DNA of 64,000 nt, from NCBI RefSeq assembly GCF_907165205.1, contig NC_058189.1, positions 16,986,001 to 17,050,000 on the forward strand. Direction: 5' to 3'. A program made the translations under genes and the position numbers. The notes under the pieces were generated by a model, which saw nothing but the letters and a program-made list of their open reading frames with translations, ran no database searches and was not told the DNA's origin. Of this stretch, positions 1 through 11,836 are shown piece by piece (the first letter of the stretch is position 1; each line of letters opens with the position of its first letter). The DNA is from Coccinella septempunctata (lineage: Eukaryota > Arthropoda > Insecta > Coleoptera > Coccinellidae).

Positions 1-43
1 ATAGTTCAATTGAACTAGTTCGTTCACGAACTACACACCTCTA

Positions 44-180
44 ATTACTTGAACTTCCTTGTCGGGCGGTACGCTTTGTACCTGACCCTTTGTTAGAGCA
101 CCTCCACGTGCTAGATAACCGACCGCCATATTACTTTGTGAATAAAAAGTATCAACCACGTGTTTTATTAAATCTAACAT
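44..180 (+). repeat. partial 5' LTR of a gypsy-like retrotransposon
   Basis: These 137 bases recur at 2760-2896 with only a few differences. The copy contains an AATAAA polyadenylation signal at 141-146 and ends in ...TCTAACAT. The sequence just after it, TCAGAAGTGGGATTA, resembles the primer-binding region that follows many Ty3/gypsy 5' LTRs, although the priming tRNA was not identified. The similarity stops abruptly at about base 43, so only the 3' part of the LTR is shared. The first 40 bases hold short palindromes (GTTCAATTGAAC, GTTCGTTCACGAAC) that are not in the other copy. Confidence 0.75.
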
Positions 181-284
181 CAGAAGTGGGATTAAATTCC
201 TTCTTTCGAGAAAAGAAATTGAGGATCCTATTTTGTGAGTGAAAATCGTTTGTGTTTTGTCCGAATCTACAAGAATAAGCCAAA

Positions 285-796
285 ATGGACCAGCAAAATC
301 TCAACAAAGCTCCCAAAGAAAGTGAAGCCATTTCGGTAATGCGGATAATGGAGAACCAGGCCCAACTTCAAATGGAGATGATGGAGTTGCTAGCCAACAT
401 GTTTAGTTTAAGGAACGACACCGACCACGTGGTGACCGCATAATTATCGTTAGCCCAGTTTGACCCCGACGATACATCCTTTTCAACCAAGGAGTGGATT
501 TAGAAGTTGTTCAAATTAAATTCGAAACAGGTACGTCTGATACTGTTGTAGTATTAAAAGCTGGGCAAGCCCAAGCTGAAGGCCGTGCAGCCAAAATTTA
601 TCAAAATTGGAAACCGATTGTTAGAAATTGGTCAACATTTTCTAGGAATTTAGAGATAGCGTTCCCTGAGAAAGGAACTCCGGCCACGAGGCTTAGAGCT
701 AGCATGTTGATAAGTAGTGCAAATTTTAGTTCGTTAATAGAGTATGCTCATGCCAAGTTGAATTCGATCAGGAAATTTTGTGATAAGTTTCCGTGA
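285..796 (+). pseudogene. broken gag of a gypsy-like LTR retrotransposon
   Basis: This appears to be the capsid gene of the LTR element. It starts at ATG 285, which opens a 52-codon frame (MDQQNLNKAPKESEA...) ending at a TAA at 441-443. A second short frame then reads LAQFDPDDTSFSTKEWI, a gag-like start of the capsid domain, and ends at TAG. A third frame at 494-796 reads about 100 codons with a KIYQNWKPI motif and a basic, helix-rich character expected of gypsy-type gag. At least two frame changes separate the pieces, so no capsid can be made. It follows the 5' LTR directly, as gag should. The family assignment is by pattern and is moderately secure. Confidence 0.6.
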
Positions 797-984
797 GAAA
801 TAGTGTTGAGCTTGATAGCACATGATATCACTAATGTAGGAGTTAAGAATAGATTATTAGTGCAAGAACCTAAGAATGAAATGCAGCAGCTGAAATTGCC
901 TTCTTCATAGGATTCCGACGCTCCATATTAGTCTCAGATAAAATAGTAGAAAACTAGAAAAATGAAGCAGCTACTGAAAACAGA

Positions 985-1165
985 ATCAGACAAAACCTTT
1001 CATGGAAATTGTAAGAACTGTGGAAAATGTAGGCATAGAAAGTTAGATTATTGTAAAGAAATGTTGTTTTAATTCTAATCCAGAAAATTCCAGTCTTGAA
1101 TGTAATTTCTGTCATAGAAAGGGACATACTGAAGATTTTTATTTCGTTAAGAAAAAGAGAGAAAC
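985..1165 (+). pseudogene. nucleocapsid zinc-knuckle remnant
   Basis: Two cysteine/histidine clusters can be read: one around CKNCGKCRHRKLDYC (about 1010-1060) and one reading CNFCHRKGHTEDFY (about 1100-1143). The second matches the CX2CX4HX4C retroviral zinc knuckle except that the last cysteine is tyrosine (a TGT to TAT change). This fits the C-terminal nucleocapsid part of gag, which binds the RNA genome. Frames shift between the clusters. It lies between the gag remnant and the integrase tail, so protease and reverse transcriptase are missing. Confidence 0.55.
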
Positions 1166-1581
1166 AAGTTCAGTCAAACTTTAGTTACCCAGTGTTCGTA
1201 ACAATCAATTAGCACATTAGATTTGAATCTAGACTTGTCAGGATTGGACGAGCGATTAGTGTATTGAATAAATCGAATATTCTCAAATAACAAAAATTTT
1301 CAAGCATGTCGACTAACTTAGTCAGAACTTACCTAGTGAAAATAAGATACTGGCGCTTTGTTATGTTTCAGGAAAATCAAAACCAATTGCAAAAGTTTGA
1401 TCTGTTTCGTACGTGAATTCTTATGAAGATCTACACAAGACAAGCGCTCTCAAGAATGTAAAATGTTCCCGTTGAGCAATCCAGGAGTATAGTATAACGC
1501 CGGCCAGTCTCGAACATCAGGTTAGGTTACCGATTGATGTTAAACAGAAAATTTCCATGAAGGTGACATCTTTCGAATGAA

Positions 1582-1728
1582 GAAAAACTGAAGCCAACAT
1601 TTATTGGACCTTTCGAAGTGCAAGCAGTCCTACCAAACGATCTATATGCCTTGAGAAGAGTAGGAGTCCAGAATAGAACTATATCCGGCCAAGAACCAAT
1701 GAGACCTTGGCCTAAAAAAAGCAAATAG
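1582..1728 (+). pseudogene. integrase C-terminal (GPF/Y) remnant of pol
   Basis: A 48-codon frame reads EKLKPTFIGPFEVQAVLPND...LYALRR and ends with QEPMRPWPKKSK before a TAG at 1726-1728. The GPF(E/K)V...LPNDLY...MRPWP pattern is typical of the end of gypsy-clade integrases, where the GPF/Y module helps bind DNA. No catalytic core (HHCC or DDE) or reverse transcriptase lies upstream: only about 430 bases separate it from the zinc-knuckle remnant, whereas pol normally takes about 3 kb. The element is therefore an internal deletion derivative. Confidence 0.7.
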
Positions 1729-1940
1729 TGATGAGTGAGTGCTAGTTTCAATGATGCGCCATGATGAAGTGAAATATTCTCATGTCCATCAGATTTTATG
1801 TTCTATACTGTTCCTTATGAGATTCTTATTGTTATGTTATGATCCACTGTATTGTCTCATGTTCATTTTATGTTGAATGTTTTCTAAAGCACTTGAAATT
1901 CCATGATAAGTTTTCGGTACTTCAAATACGAATATGTAAA

Positions 1941-2316
1941 ATTGACAAGTAAGGCCCGGACGGGAGTCCCTAGTTGAGGCTAACCTCTGTGCAATTTCAC
2001 AGTAGTGATATTGACAAGTAAGGCCTGGACGGGAGGTCGCTAGTGAGGCTAACCTCTGTGCAATTTTACAGTAGTGATATTGACAAGTAAGGCCCAGACG
2101 GGATGTCGCTAGTGAGGCTAACCTCTGTGCAATTGACAAGTAAGGTCCGGACGGGAGTCCCAAGTTGAGGCTAACCTCTGTGCAATTTCACAGTTGTGAT
2201 ATTGACAAGTAAGGCCTAGACGGGAGGTCGCTAGTGAGGCTAACTTCTGTGCAATTGACAAGTAAGGCCCGGACGGGAGTCCCTAGTAGAGGCTAACTTC
2301 TGTGCAATGTCACAAA
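1941..2316 (+). repeat. six-copy tandem array, alternating 69- and 53-bp periods
   Basis: The phrase ATTGACAAGTAAGG starts at 1941, 2010, 2079, 2132, 2201 and 2254, giving spacings of 69, 69, 53, 69 and 53. The long unit differs from the short one by a 16-base insert (TTCACAGTAGTGATAT type). Units contain ACGGGAG(T/G)(C/T)C and GAGGCTAACCTCTGTGCAAT. The array sits between the integrase remnant and the 3' LTR part, so it may belong to the 3' untranslated or LTR U3 region. The open frame across its minus strand is only a product of the repeat. Confidence 0.9.
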
Positions 2317-2759
2317 CCTAATTTAACAGTTTATATGTTGTAAATGACAATTGTATCAACTTTTGAAATTCCAAGTGTTTTGCTGACCTGATCTGTAAAC
2401 AGTAAGCGGTGGTGGTTTTTTTCTCGCTTGGCTCTTTTTTCCACCTATAATAATGCCGCAGCGCGAGCCAGCGCATAAAACAGAGCCATGTACACAAAGA
2501 TTCAACTGTTTTATGTTTACAAGCTCCCTTTAACAATGTTGTTTGATATTAAGATATTGTTTATGCCTACTAAGTGAAACGAGGACGTTTCAGTGGTCAG
2601 TATGGCCGTGTTAGCAAATGTTAATTTGACCACCCTTAAAATATACTGATAATATCCGACGACGAATGTCGAAGGAAGAATAAGAGTATAGAACCTATGC
2701 TCTGTGAACTCTGTGCTCCAATGTTACCTGCTCTCTCTTTGGCACAGGCCGAACACACT

Positions 2760-2896
2760 ATTACTTGAACTACCTTGTCGGGCGGTACGCTTTGTACCTG
2801 ACCCTTTGTTAGAGCACCTCCACGTGCTAGATAACCGACCGCCATCTTACTTTGTGAATAAAAAGTATCAACCACGTGTTTTATTAAATCTAACAT
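2760..2896 (+). repeat. partial 3' LTR of the gypsy-like retrotransposon
   Basis: This is a direct repeat of 44-180, with the same AATAAA and the same TCTAACAT end. Only a few substitutions separate the two copies (for example CCATATTAC against CCATCTTAC). The 5' limit of the LTR is uncertain because the left copy is truncated. The low divergence contrasts with the wrecked interior. Confidence 0.75.
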
Positions 2897-2913
2897 ATAT
2901 GATATTCTCATAT

Positions 2914-3320
2914 ACAGGCTGTCTGCAGACAAATGCAAAGGACTTAGGGAAATGATTCCTCGATGAAAATAAGCAGGTGTAGTTCCTATACATTTTTTTC
3001 GAAATCGACCTCCCTTCCACAATACAGCCTTTGGAAGGGGGTGACGAGTTGACAGTTTTTAATTTTTTTACATGTTCTAAAGAAACCGAGTCATGAAACT
3101 ATACATAATATGGAGTAGATGTTACTCGCACAATTTTTTTAGTTCTCATAACTTTATTATTAGGGGTTGAAAATTACAACCCCTTTTGATTTTCCTTCAA
3201 ACATTTTTTTTGGGGGGATAGATTTTCGTGAAATAAAATTCTGATTATGATTGTGATTATGATCTCCCATTCAATTCTGGAGAAAAAAGGGGATTAAAGC
3301 AATTATTTCCGAAAAATATA
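2914..3320 (+). repeat. half-copy of a foldback repeat family
   Basis: It starts TACAGGCTGTCTGCAGACAAA and carries the family blocks GGACTTAGG, TCCTCGATGAAAATAAG, TTTTTTTCGAAATCGACCTCCCTTCCA and ATTATTAGGGGTTGAAAA. The same blocks occur in both arms of the complete copy at 4752-5452. Only one arm is present here, directly after the 3' LTR. Confidence 0.7.
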
Positions 3321-3522
3321 CAAAAATGGACTATCTTCATATGTTTTCCAAAGAAACCATTTAGGATTTACTGTGTTCGGCTAACTTCACACGACTAACG
3401 CCTGTGATAGCCGATCAGTTTTCTCGAATTGAATAAGTACATTATATTCCGCATGAAACGTCGATCGTTTCTTCTATTTCAAATGATCATTATGCACCTG
3501 CAGAAAAATAAATTTCATTATA

Positions 3523-3957
3523 CAGAGTGAGTTTTAAGTATGGAACGCCTCAATTATCTTCGAAGCGGATCGCACGATTTTATAAATTTTGGTGTTCAAG
3601 AATATTGTGATATGACCCATATAATGGCAGTATCCATATTGTTTTATTATTTTAACGGAATAATAATGAACTCTGATATTACTACCTGTATATTTTTTGC
3701 CTTTTGAAATTCTGAAGAAATACAGAATATTTTTCATCGCATGTTCCCTAAGTCTAAATGAAAAATATTTAGTACTTCTTAAGGTTTTTGAAGGCAAAAA
3801 ATATACAGGCTGATCAGAAAGAGAAATGATCTATCAACAATATAAATACCATCATAATGTAGGCCATATCACAAAATCCTCGCCCACCAAAATCTATAAA
3901 AATCGTGCTACCCGTTGCCGAGTTTATTGAGGCGTTCCATACTTAAAACTCACTCTG
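3523..3957. mobile_element. palindromic MITE with CAGAGTGAG termini
   Basis: The left end CAGAGTGAGTTTTAAGTATG is the reverse complement of the right end. Complementarity continues imperfectly for roughly 175 bases per arm toward a centre near 3740, where GTATATTTTTTGCCTT faces AAGGCAAAAAATATAC. The element is flanked by TA on both sides, as expected for Tc1/mariner-type targets. It has no coding capacity. Confidence 0.85.
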
Positions 3958-4751
3958 TATTTTTATATTCGGCAAAGCATCACTGAAAATCGAAAGAGGT
4001 TCACTCGTAATTATCATTAAAAATATTATTTTTCATTCATTAAAAATAAATTCCGCTACCTTTTAGCGAAGTATAAATTATTTAATCATTTGATGACTCT
4101 AAACCCTGAACCTTCTAAAAGTATCCAGTGTAAAATTATTCCATTCAATAAGTCCACTCATTACGAACAATATCAGGCTGCTGTCATCGAAACACTTCAT
4201 TCGATTTACCTAGAATCCGACTAAATTATCATCGCATATCCTTGAAGTATCTCGATGTATCGGAAACTGCACAACATGGCTACATTGCCTGAAAGCAACA
4301 AAACGGATAGGCAATTTGTTGAGGATGAAAGCAATTTAGTTCCTTTTCGGACAGACGAACTTCTAAATATAAATGAAAAATCATTATAAACAGGCAACCG
4401 TGAAGGTTATGCGCAACGGAATCTTCAGTAGGTAGTGTACGTAACAATGTAACTATAGATGAAGAATTGAAAAGGTTGCCAACTTCTAGACTAGTTTGTT
4501 ATTATTGCCAATTCTTACTCTTTGTTTGTGATCGGTCGATCATAATTGTCGCCAGATTAAAAACCCATTCAACAGATCGAGAAATCATTATCAATGAATA
4601 GGTAATCACCAAATGTTTTAACTACTCTGCATTGGAACTTTAAACCTACTCTAGAAATTAGGCTTAATTTTCCTAAGGGCCGACAGGATGGATGGTCAGA
4701 ATTGCTCTTGACCATATACCGAGATATCGGATTTCAATTCTCCCATTTGAG

Positions 4752-5452
4752 GTGATATATGCGAAGGACTTAGAGAGATGATTCCTCGATGAAAATAAGT
4801 AGGGGTAGTTCCTATAAATTTTTTTCGAAATCGACCTCCCTTCCAAGATTTTTTTTATGGATTCTAAAAAAACAAAGTCATAAAACTATACATAATATGA
4901 AGCACTAAGTAGATGTTACTCACACAATTTTTTTAGATTTCATAACTTTATTATTAGGAGTTGAAAATAACAGCAACGTATGATTTTTCCTCTAAAAATT
5001 GTTTTTGTGGAATAGATTTTCGGGAAATAAAATTCTTATGGTTTCCCTTTCAATTCTGGAGAAAACAAGTCTCTTGCAAAATTTCGATACACTGGATAAT
5101 TTTCTCGGAATAAATAAAAACTTATAAGCAGTTCTGATCACTGTTCATTCCATTTCCGCTCAAAATACATGTTGTTATTTTCAACCCCTAATAATAAAGC
5201 CATGGGATCTAAAAAAATTGTGATAGTTAAATCTACTTAGTGCTTCACATTCTGTGTAGCTTCATGATTCAGTGTTTTTTAGAACGCGTAAAAAAAATTG
5301 AAAACTGTCAACTCGTCATCGCATTCCAAAGGTTGTATCTTGGAAGGCAGGTCGATTTCGAAAAAAAAAATTATAGGAACTACCCCTGCTTATTTTCATC
5401 GAGAAATCATCGCCTCAAGTCCTTCGCATTTGTTTACAGACCGCCTGTATAG
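4752..5452. mobile_element. foldback element, about 700 bp
   Basis: The left arm (about 4752-5000) and right arm (about 5165-5452) are reverse complements. Shared blocks are the CTTCGCAT/ATGCGAAGG end, the TTTCGAAATCGACC block and CCTAATAATAAAG against CTTTATTATTAGG. The right end reads CGCCTGTATAGG. The spacer is about 165 bases. It is the same family as 2914-3320 and contains no gene. Confidence 0.8.
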
Positions 5453-5459
5453 GTATTTA

Positions 5460-7339
5460 AAAATGCTTTAGCGTAGCATTTGTTAGTTTGGAAACATAAA
5501 CTCAATAGTCTGAATCTCAAAAACATTAGTTTTCCGAAGAGAAAAACATAATTTGGTATATGAACAATCAGTTTTTCAATTGAATGTAGCATAATCTAAG
5601 CACCAGACGAATATCATGATCATCAGTTGATGTATTAGAGAGATAATTTGAAAACACAACTCATTTATTACTTTTCGTAGTGAAACATCATTCTTAGTTT
5701 TCAAAAATTTTATGTTTACATAAAAATAACTTACAAGATTCTAGTTGTGCCCATTGAAACAACAGACGTGTTGAAAAATCTGAGGACTTTAAAATATTAA
5801 ACATTCCTTCTTCGATACGCAATCACAGCTATGCTATTTTAAGTTCCTGGAAAAAACTCGATGTATCGAAGAAGAATTTTTTACGGAACATAAAAAGACT
5901 CTTTTTTTACCTTTCGAAAAGGAGCAGAATGATGTAGCGAAACTATTTGGGATATTTTTTCATGCAAAGAAATTCCACCAACATGCTCGTCAGTTCACGC
6001 AAACTTAACGATTTTCAATAATATTTTGCGTTTCAGAGAAGAAACGATGTAAAGTGCGAAACCTTATGCGATTGATTGTATCGATGTGTGGTTTTCCAAA
6101 TTAGAACAGGGAAGTTAGTAATCTAGCAATATTAAAACGTCCACGGAAAATTACAGATTTTGATAGTCAGATTGGTGAAAGTAGTAGTTATACAATGCGC
6201 CTGCAATGCTAGCGAATACACTTATGAATATACCAATAGACTAATGTTACCAGAATAAAATCTCTAGAATAAATACGCCCATATCAAACAGACTTTGTGG
6301 AACCGTGCATGAGTTCAAATTCCTGATCGATTCGAAAACCGTTTATATACAAGCTGGCACACATAAAACAGTCAAACAACCAATTATTTTCCTGATTATG
6401 GAAAATGCATTCAAGTTTTTATTTTTCATTTTTCGAATGAAAGTTTGTGGTGGAAGGTTTTGCAATTCTAACGTTAAATATTCTGAAAAATATCCGATGT
6501 GATATGGTTTGCTAAAGACTTGTTGGAAGTGATCAGTGAAGTGCATCAAATGTGGAGTGTCTGAATGAACTGCCCACCGTTCATATCTAAACAGTAATAG
6601 CGTGCAACATTTCCTCTTACATCATGAAACATTTCAGATGTTAGTAAATGCAAACACTTGTTAGTGTTGATCCTTCGATCGCAACTGAAGAATAATAATT
6701 TGATTGCTACCCTAAACCAAAAGATCAACAATTTCAAAATCTCTATACATAAAAACATTCAGCAAAATTGAAAAGTGAACCACCAATATTATGTGTATGA
6801 TGAATTTTTGACACACTCAATCAAAAGGGTATCGTTGTAACAATCCAGCATAGGTATGAAAAGTTAGTACGACATAGCCGTTATTTAAAAAAATGAAAGC
6901 TGCCGATTTGACTGCTCTTTCTCGAATGAATGTTAAAGGGACAAATTCTGTCAATTTTTTTTACTTCAACTTCAACTGCTCACCATACCCATAAAACAGT
7001 TTCTCTATATTTTCTGAATTCTCAATTCCAATATAATGTTTGTTCTATACAAATTTATTTCAACATATATTATGCCTCGTTTTATTCAAAATGATCCGAG
7101 AAAATTCAAAATCGAAATTTAGGAAACATAGGTATCCATTTTGTCTATAATTCAATAAACACTTGATGTAAAATTTTATCCATGTTGTGCATGGTCCAAT
7201 GATCACTAGATCACTATCAAATATATGATCCATACAAAACATGTCAACACTGCTCGATCAGTCGAAAACTCTTAGAAATATCGCACTAAGAAAATGATTC
7301 GAACTCTTGAGGAATCGAGTTTACATAAGCTCAAATTAT
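5460..7339. other. AT-rich DNA, nothing recognised
   Basis: Only short open frames without protein-like composition are present. No repeat ends, RNA motif or homology-like pattern was seen. Confidence 0.5.
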
Positions 7340-7344
7340 TTTTA

Positions 7345-7862
7345 CTTCATAGGCTAGTCCGAAAGTGCTGAAACGATACCACTCTGATGGTTTTAACTAG
7401 GGATCATATCTTGAGAATCGTTTGGGGTGAATGTATATTTTTTTTTTAATTTAATTCCCGAAGAGTTTTCATTTCTTCTGTAGGTTTTCGGATCACTTCA
7501 GAGTTGGTCCCAAAGACACTATAATTTGTCCGAAATGACCCAAAACTTTATTTTCAGCATGCCGTTCTGTCTGTTGGATATCCTGGTGGAAATTTTTATT
7601 TTTATGGAAACATATTAAATTAACTGTAGAGTAAACCGCAAAACTAAAGAATACTTGAAAACTCTTTTGGAATTCGAAGAAAAAATCATTCCATGAAAGT
7701 GGCCTACGTCATAAAGGCACACTTATGACTTATGACAATTGAGGTATTTAGAAATCAGAATTTCATATAGAGAGAAGATGATATAAAAATAGGATATTCT
7801 CATTTGAAAAATCAGGGTAGACCATATTTCATCACTTTCGGATCAACCTATGTAGTCAAAAA
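7345..7862. mobile_element. foldback/MITE with CCGAAAGTG termini
   Basis: The left end (TAGGCTAGTCCGAAAGTGCTGAAACGATACC region) is an imperfect reverse complement of the right end (ATCACTTTCGGATCAACCTA). Internal blocks CGGATCACTTCAGAGTTGG and AGCATGCCGTTCTG recur in diverged form at 31968-32335. Non-coding. Confidence 0.65.
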
Positions 7863-8287
7863 TAATTTTACCTAAAGTTTGGGTCATTCTCTTAGCTTAA
7901 AATTTTAGAATTATTGACCGATAGATCAATGTTGACTCACCCTTTATTTTCCCAATGTTCATTTTGAATTTCCTGTGTGAAATTTGGAATAAATTGCTTG
8001 ATAACAATTTAAAACTACCATTTTAACTATATATTCGAATTGAGAATTGATTGAAATTGAGAATAAAATTTTTTTCTATATCTTTTGATTGTGAAAACCA
8101 GTCAAATGTGCCCAAAATTTGTTTCAGGAAAACGGTTTTTCCGTGATAACTTTGCATGCCAATGTTCGATAGTTCTTTCGATAGCATATTTCAAAAGCAT
8201 GAAACACACTGTACTGCAGCCATCATCCAAACGAAACGAAAGACAAACTGAAATTTGTTTCTATATTCATCAATAGAATCTCTCGAC

Positions 8288-8400
8288 CCCTATTGGCAAT
8301 TCAGATTCTTAACAGGGTTTTTGATTCCGTTTACAGTGAATATGCCCTATTGGCAATTCAGATTCTTAACAGGGTTTTTGATCTGGTTTACAGTGAATAA
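8288..8400 (+). repeat. 57-bp direct tandem duplication
   Basis: CCCTATTGGCAATTCAGATT and the following bases to CAGTGAATA appear twice head to tail with a period of 57, starting at 8288 and 8345. The copies differ by about three bases, which indicates a fairly recent duplication. Confidence 0.9.
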
Positions 8401-8402
8401 AA

Positions 8403-9650
8403 TAAGTTGATTTGTATCGGCGTTTGGTGGAAAATTCAAACATATGGAAATATCCAGCTGGAGTCCTTCATGTAGACCACCCGATATATTGAACTTATCA
8501 TCATCGCATTTTTTGGCCACTCTAAAAGTAAAATGAGTAAAACTCATTTCATCATACCTAATTTTCGTTCGACGTAAAGAAGTAATCAGTCAAAATATAC
8601 TGGTTCGACATCAGCTCATTCAAGTAACATTAAATTTCAACGTTATCTTGAATATTTCCTAAGTAGGTTTGCTTTATTGCAGTCATAATACTCATGCCCG
8701 AAAACAATATCGCATTACTAACAATTCGTTTCCTTCAATGAGAAAATCACCATTCGAGGAAAAAATTGCTCACCCTACTCGATACTTGTTTTTGTCGATT
8801 GTTTATGTTATCGTTTCCAGCTCTACCCAATTTCGATGCGTCTATGCATGCTTTCGAATGATTGAATGAGAACGATAATTCAGACTATGAAAGGTATAAC
8901 CTGATAAATATCCTCTAGAGAAATGATTGAAATATTTCAGTGAATAATAATAATTGGATTCGAATATTATGTCCGGTTTGATTAAAAATATACACTTATA
9001 ATCGAGCTTATAATACTTATGTGTTTAGCACGCTAACTTTATTCGTCAATTCCATTTTTTTTATATTTTGCAGACTATTCTGTTTTTACGTAATTTGCAA
9101 TTGATGCAGGCATCATGAATTCAAAACAGTCAAGAGAAGACCTGAAAAACTTTGCTTCTTTTGTCCGACAATTGAAATGTTGTGTTGAAGCAAGTTGAAA
9201 CAGAGAACATATCAAAATTCTCTTCACAATAGTCTTCAAACTTCACGATTTCATCTACCTAATAGTTACTTATTACGAGTTTAGATTTCAAAGTTTTAAC
9301 TTATCCACAAATATTCATAACTAGTGAAAATATCGGCAATTCGAGTTACGTACATATTTTGAAGAAGAATAAATTCCATCCATGAAGAATTTCTTGTTGA
9401 TTCAAAAATTGAATGAAAATTAATATCTTCTTACAAATAATATCATTGACAAATGCTTCAGAATATGCTGGAACGTTTCGAACAAAAGTTTGATTATTGT
9501 CCAGTCATCAGTTTGTTTATTCGATCAAATTAGTAATTAGGGAGTAACTAAAAGTAACTAAAAAAACTGAATCATAATTTACTCTGAATCGAATATTATT
9601 ATTCATACATCATTGCATCCGTGCGTCGTCCACAAACTTAGTACCTATAA
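8403..9650. other. AT-rich DNA, nothing recognised
   Basis: Short frames only, without recognisable domains. No inverted or tandem repeat of note was found. Confidence 0.5.
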
Positions 9651-9654
9651 CCTT

Positions 9655-9697
9655 CACCCTGAACAAACTGTTGTCATAGCAAAACACGTGTAGTGGT
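9655..9697 (+). ncRNA. degenerate hammerhead ribozyme-like motif
   Basis: The sequence CACCCTGAACAAACTG...CATAGCAAAACACGTGTAGTGG closely matches the motif at 17547-17586, but not the DNA around that motif. The core should read CUGANGA and GAAA. Here the first block is CTGAACA (the conserved G8 is C) and the GAAA is AAAA. Stem II (CUGU/AUAG type) and the palindromic ACACGUGU stem III are kept. With two core changes it is expected to be inactive. Confidence 0.45.
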
Positions 9698-9709
9698 AGA
9701 AACCTCATA

Positions 9710-10960
9710 ACTAAATAGAATTAAGAGTTCAGAATATATTCTAAGAGGCTCTATGAAATTTTAAATTCGAAGGTCATCTTAAAGTGAAGAGCACGAGCTT
9801 TCACATAAAACAGCAAATAAAAAATCAAAGCAGGTAGGCTACCGTCAATTACTAAGTGAAGAAGAATGTTGTATTCGGTAAATGAAAATTGTTTAATGTC
9901 TGAAAATTTTAATATAATGAAAAATTTACGGCATACAGACAAGAATTGTATTTAGTACTATTGGAGCAATACATAGACCATAGACCAATATTCCATTTAA
10001 CTATTTATAACCTTGAAAGTTGGTTGTAGGACTTGTAGGAAGATTGGGATGTATCGCTTAAGTTTATCATTTTTCTATTATAAACCTTTGAAAAGGAGCC
10101 AAAAAAATTATGGCTATTCCTGAAATTGTTAGGTACACTCTCCGTTTTGGGATATGAATTTCAAAATAAAAAGGAAAGGATCGGTTCATACGCTGTCCAT
10201 ACCATCAAGACTATTTTTTGAAAACTATTGGTGACAAGCTGATGATATTTAGCTGCTGCTAATTAATTATTGAAAAAATAATCAATTTTATTATTATTTA
10301 TTCAAATGAGAGTTGCGGATTACACCTTTAAACTCACATAAAAAAATAAATTTAAATTGAACTCCTATAGTCGAACTCAATACATATGATTGTAAATAGC
10401 AAACAAAAAATACAGAAACACCATCATTACGATGAGGTCACCTATCTATCAAAGCTGTTCTTGAATACATTCACTGAAGATGATTCTACGACGGATTCAG
10501 GCAAGAAGTTCCGAACATTGGACACTCGGTTTGAAAAAATATTTCTGCAGATTTGATTGCTTTTCAAAATGAAATGGTTTGGTGACAATTTCTGACTATT
10601 TTATTTCAATTTCAAGTTTTGCTCTTTGGGAAAACTGTGATATTTTTACTACAAGATACATCGACAAAACAAATAATTTATTCAAACATGAATAACATCA
10701 AATTACCTCAGGATAATATTGAATAAAATTTCTGAAATAAGGCGTAAAACTATCATTCTATATACGAAGTCCTTCTGAAATAGATGGTAAAAATTTGGGA
10801 GCATATATAGCAATGAAAATAATTGTTTAAAATTCCAATGAAAGTTTTCTCTAATGTGACCCCAAGAAATATAGTTTCGATGTATTATCCTTAATACCTT
10901 TGATGGCTTTGATGATTAAATCAGAATAGTATAATACATGCACTAGTTATTTGATACTTA
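9710..10960. other. AT-rich DNA, nothing recognised
   Basis: No supportable gene or structured repeat was seen. The short frames lack protein-like composition. Confidence 0.5.
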
Positions 10961-11085
10961 AACCCGTTTGCACCGACTTATTTATGACAGGATTAAGTTA
11001 ATTCGGTGATTGCTATGGTAACTGCTATAGAAATCAGAGAAGTATTAACGTAAATCTCGCCTTAAATAAGTCGGTGCACACGGCT
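10961..11085. mobile_element. MITE, about 120 bp, CCGTTTGCACCGACTTATTTA ends
   Basis: The terminal inverted repeats are about 20 bases (CACCGACTTATTTA against TAAATAAGTCGGTG) with imperfect outer bases (CCCGTTTG against CACACGG). The interior is too short to code. The transposon superfamily is not clear from the sequence. Confidence 0.8.
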
Positions 11086-11089
11086 GTTG

Positions 11090-11836
11090 ATGAAATGAAA
11101 ATCACCCTTGAATTCAATTCAGAGTTGTTTGAAAAGGGGTAAAAAACCTCAACATTACTGTATATCAAATATTCACTAATTCTATACGAAATTATGATGT
11201 TTCAAGATTTCTTAGATGAAAAAGATACTCCTATTCGAATTGGATGATAAACGCCATTTTCTGCAAAAATTTATTTTTATATTTCAATTAATTTTTTATT
11301 GAGGTTTTTGTCATATTTTTATTGCTTTATATGTTCTGAAATTTTGGCCATATATTTATTTTAGAATCACCCCGTATATTGGAATTGAGTATGGATTGAG
11401 AAAATTTTCGAATTTCTACGCGTTTATTTGAAACAAGATTTTATTGAAGAAAGCGTGAAAAATTGGTAGAAATTTATTCTCCACATTTTCATGAATCGAA
11501 AACATCATTGGTTGTGACTAACGTGGGGCTATACGAAAAAGATTTTGTTTTATGACATAACAATGGAATAATAAATGAAAACTCATAAACAGGCCAATAA
11601 AGATATCATGATTAATGACTTCCATTCAACCATATTCAGCGTCAGCGAATTTACTGGAAAAAAAGAAGTGAAACGTACTGGTTATCGCAATTCGTCAGCA
11701 TTTTTGGTCGTTTCATGTAAAGTTCTGTTGCGTGGGATAGCGGTCCGGAAAACGTATAGAATTAATTTCAGAAAGAAAAAAATGCACTGTGTGTTTCTAT
11801 ACCGTTTCATTAAATTGATTGTCGTAAATTTTTCAT
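11090..11836. other. AT-rich DNA; a chance open frame runs into the MITE
   Basis: An open frame at 11575-11970 (131 codons) has basic, low-information composition, and its last third is the translation of the 85-bp MITE. It is not supported as a gene. Nothing else was recognised. Confidence 0.5.

Noticed and set aside
1837..2163. 108-codon minus-strand frame with repeated IAQRLAS and GLTCQYHY
   Set aside because: It is a reading of the 53/69-bp tandem array and has no independent coding evidence.
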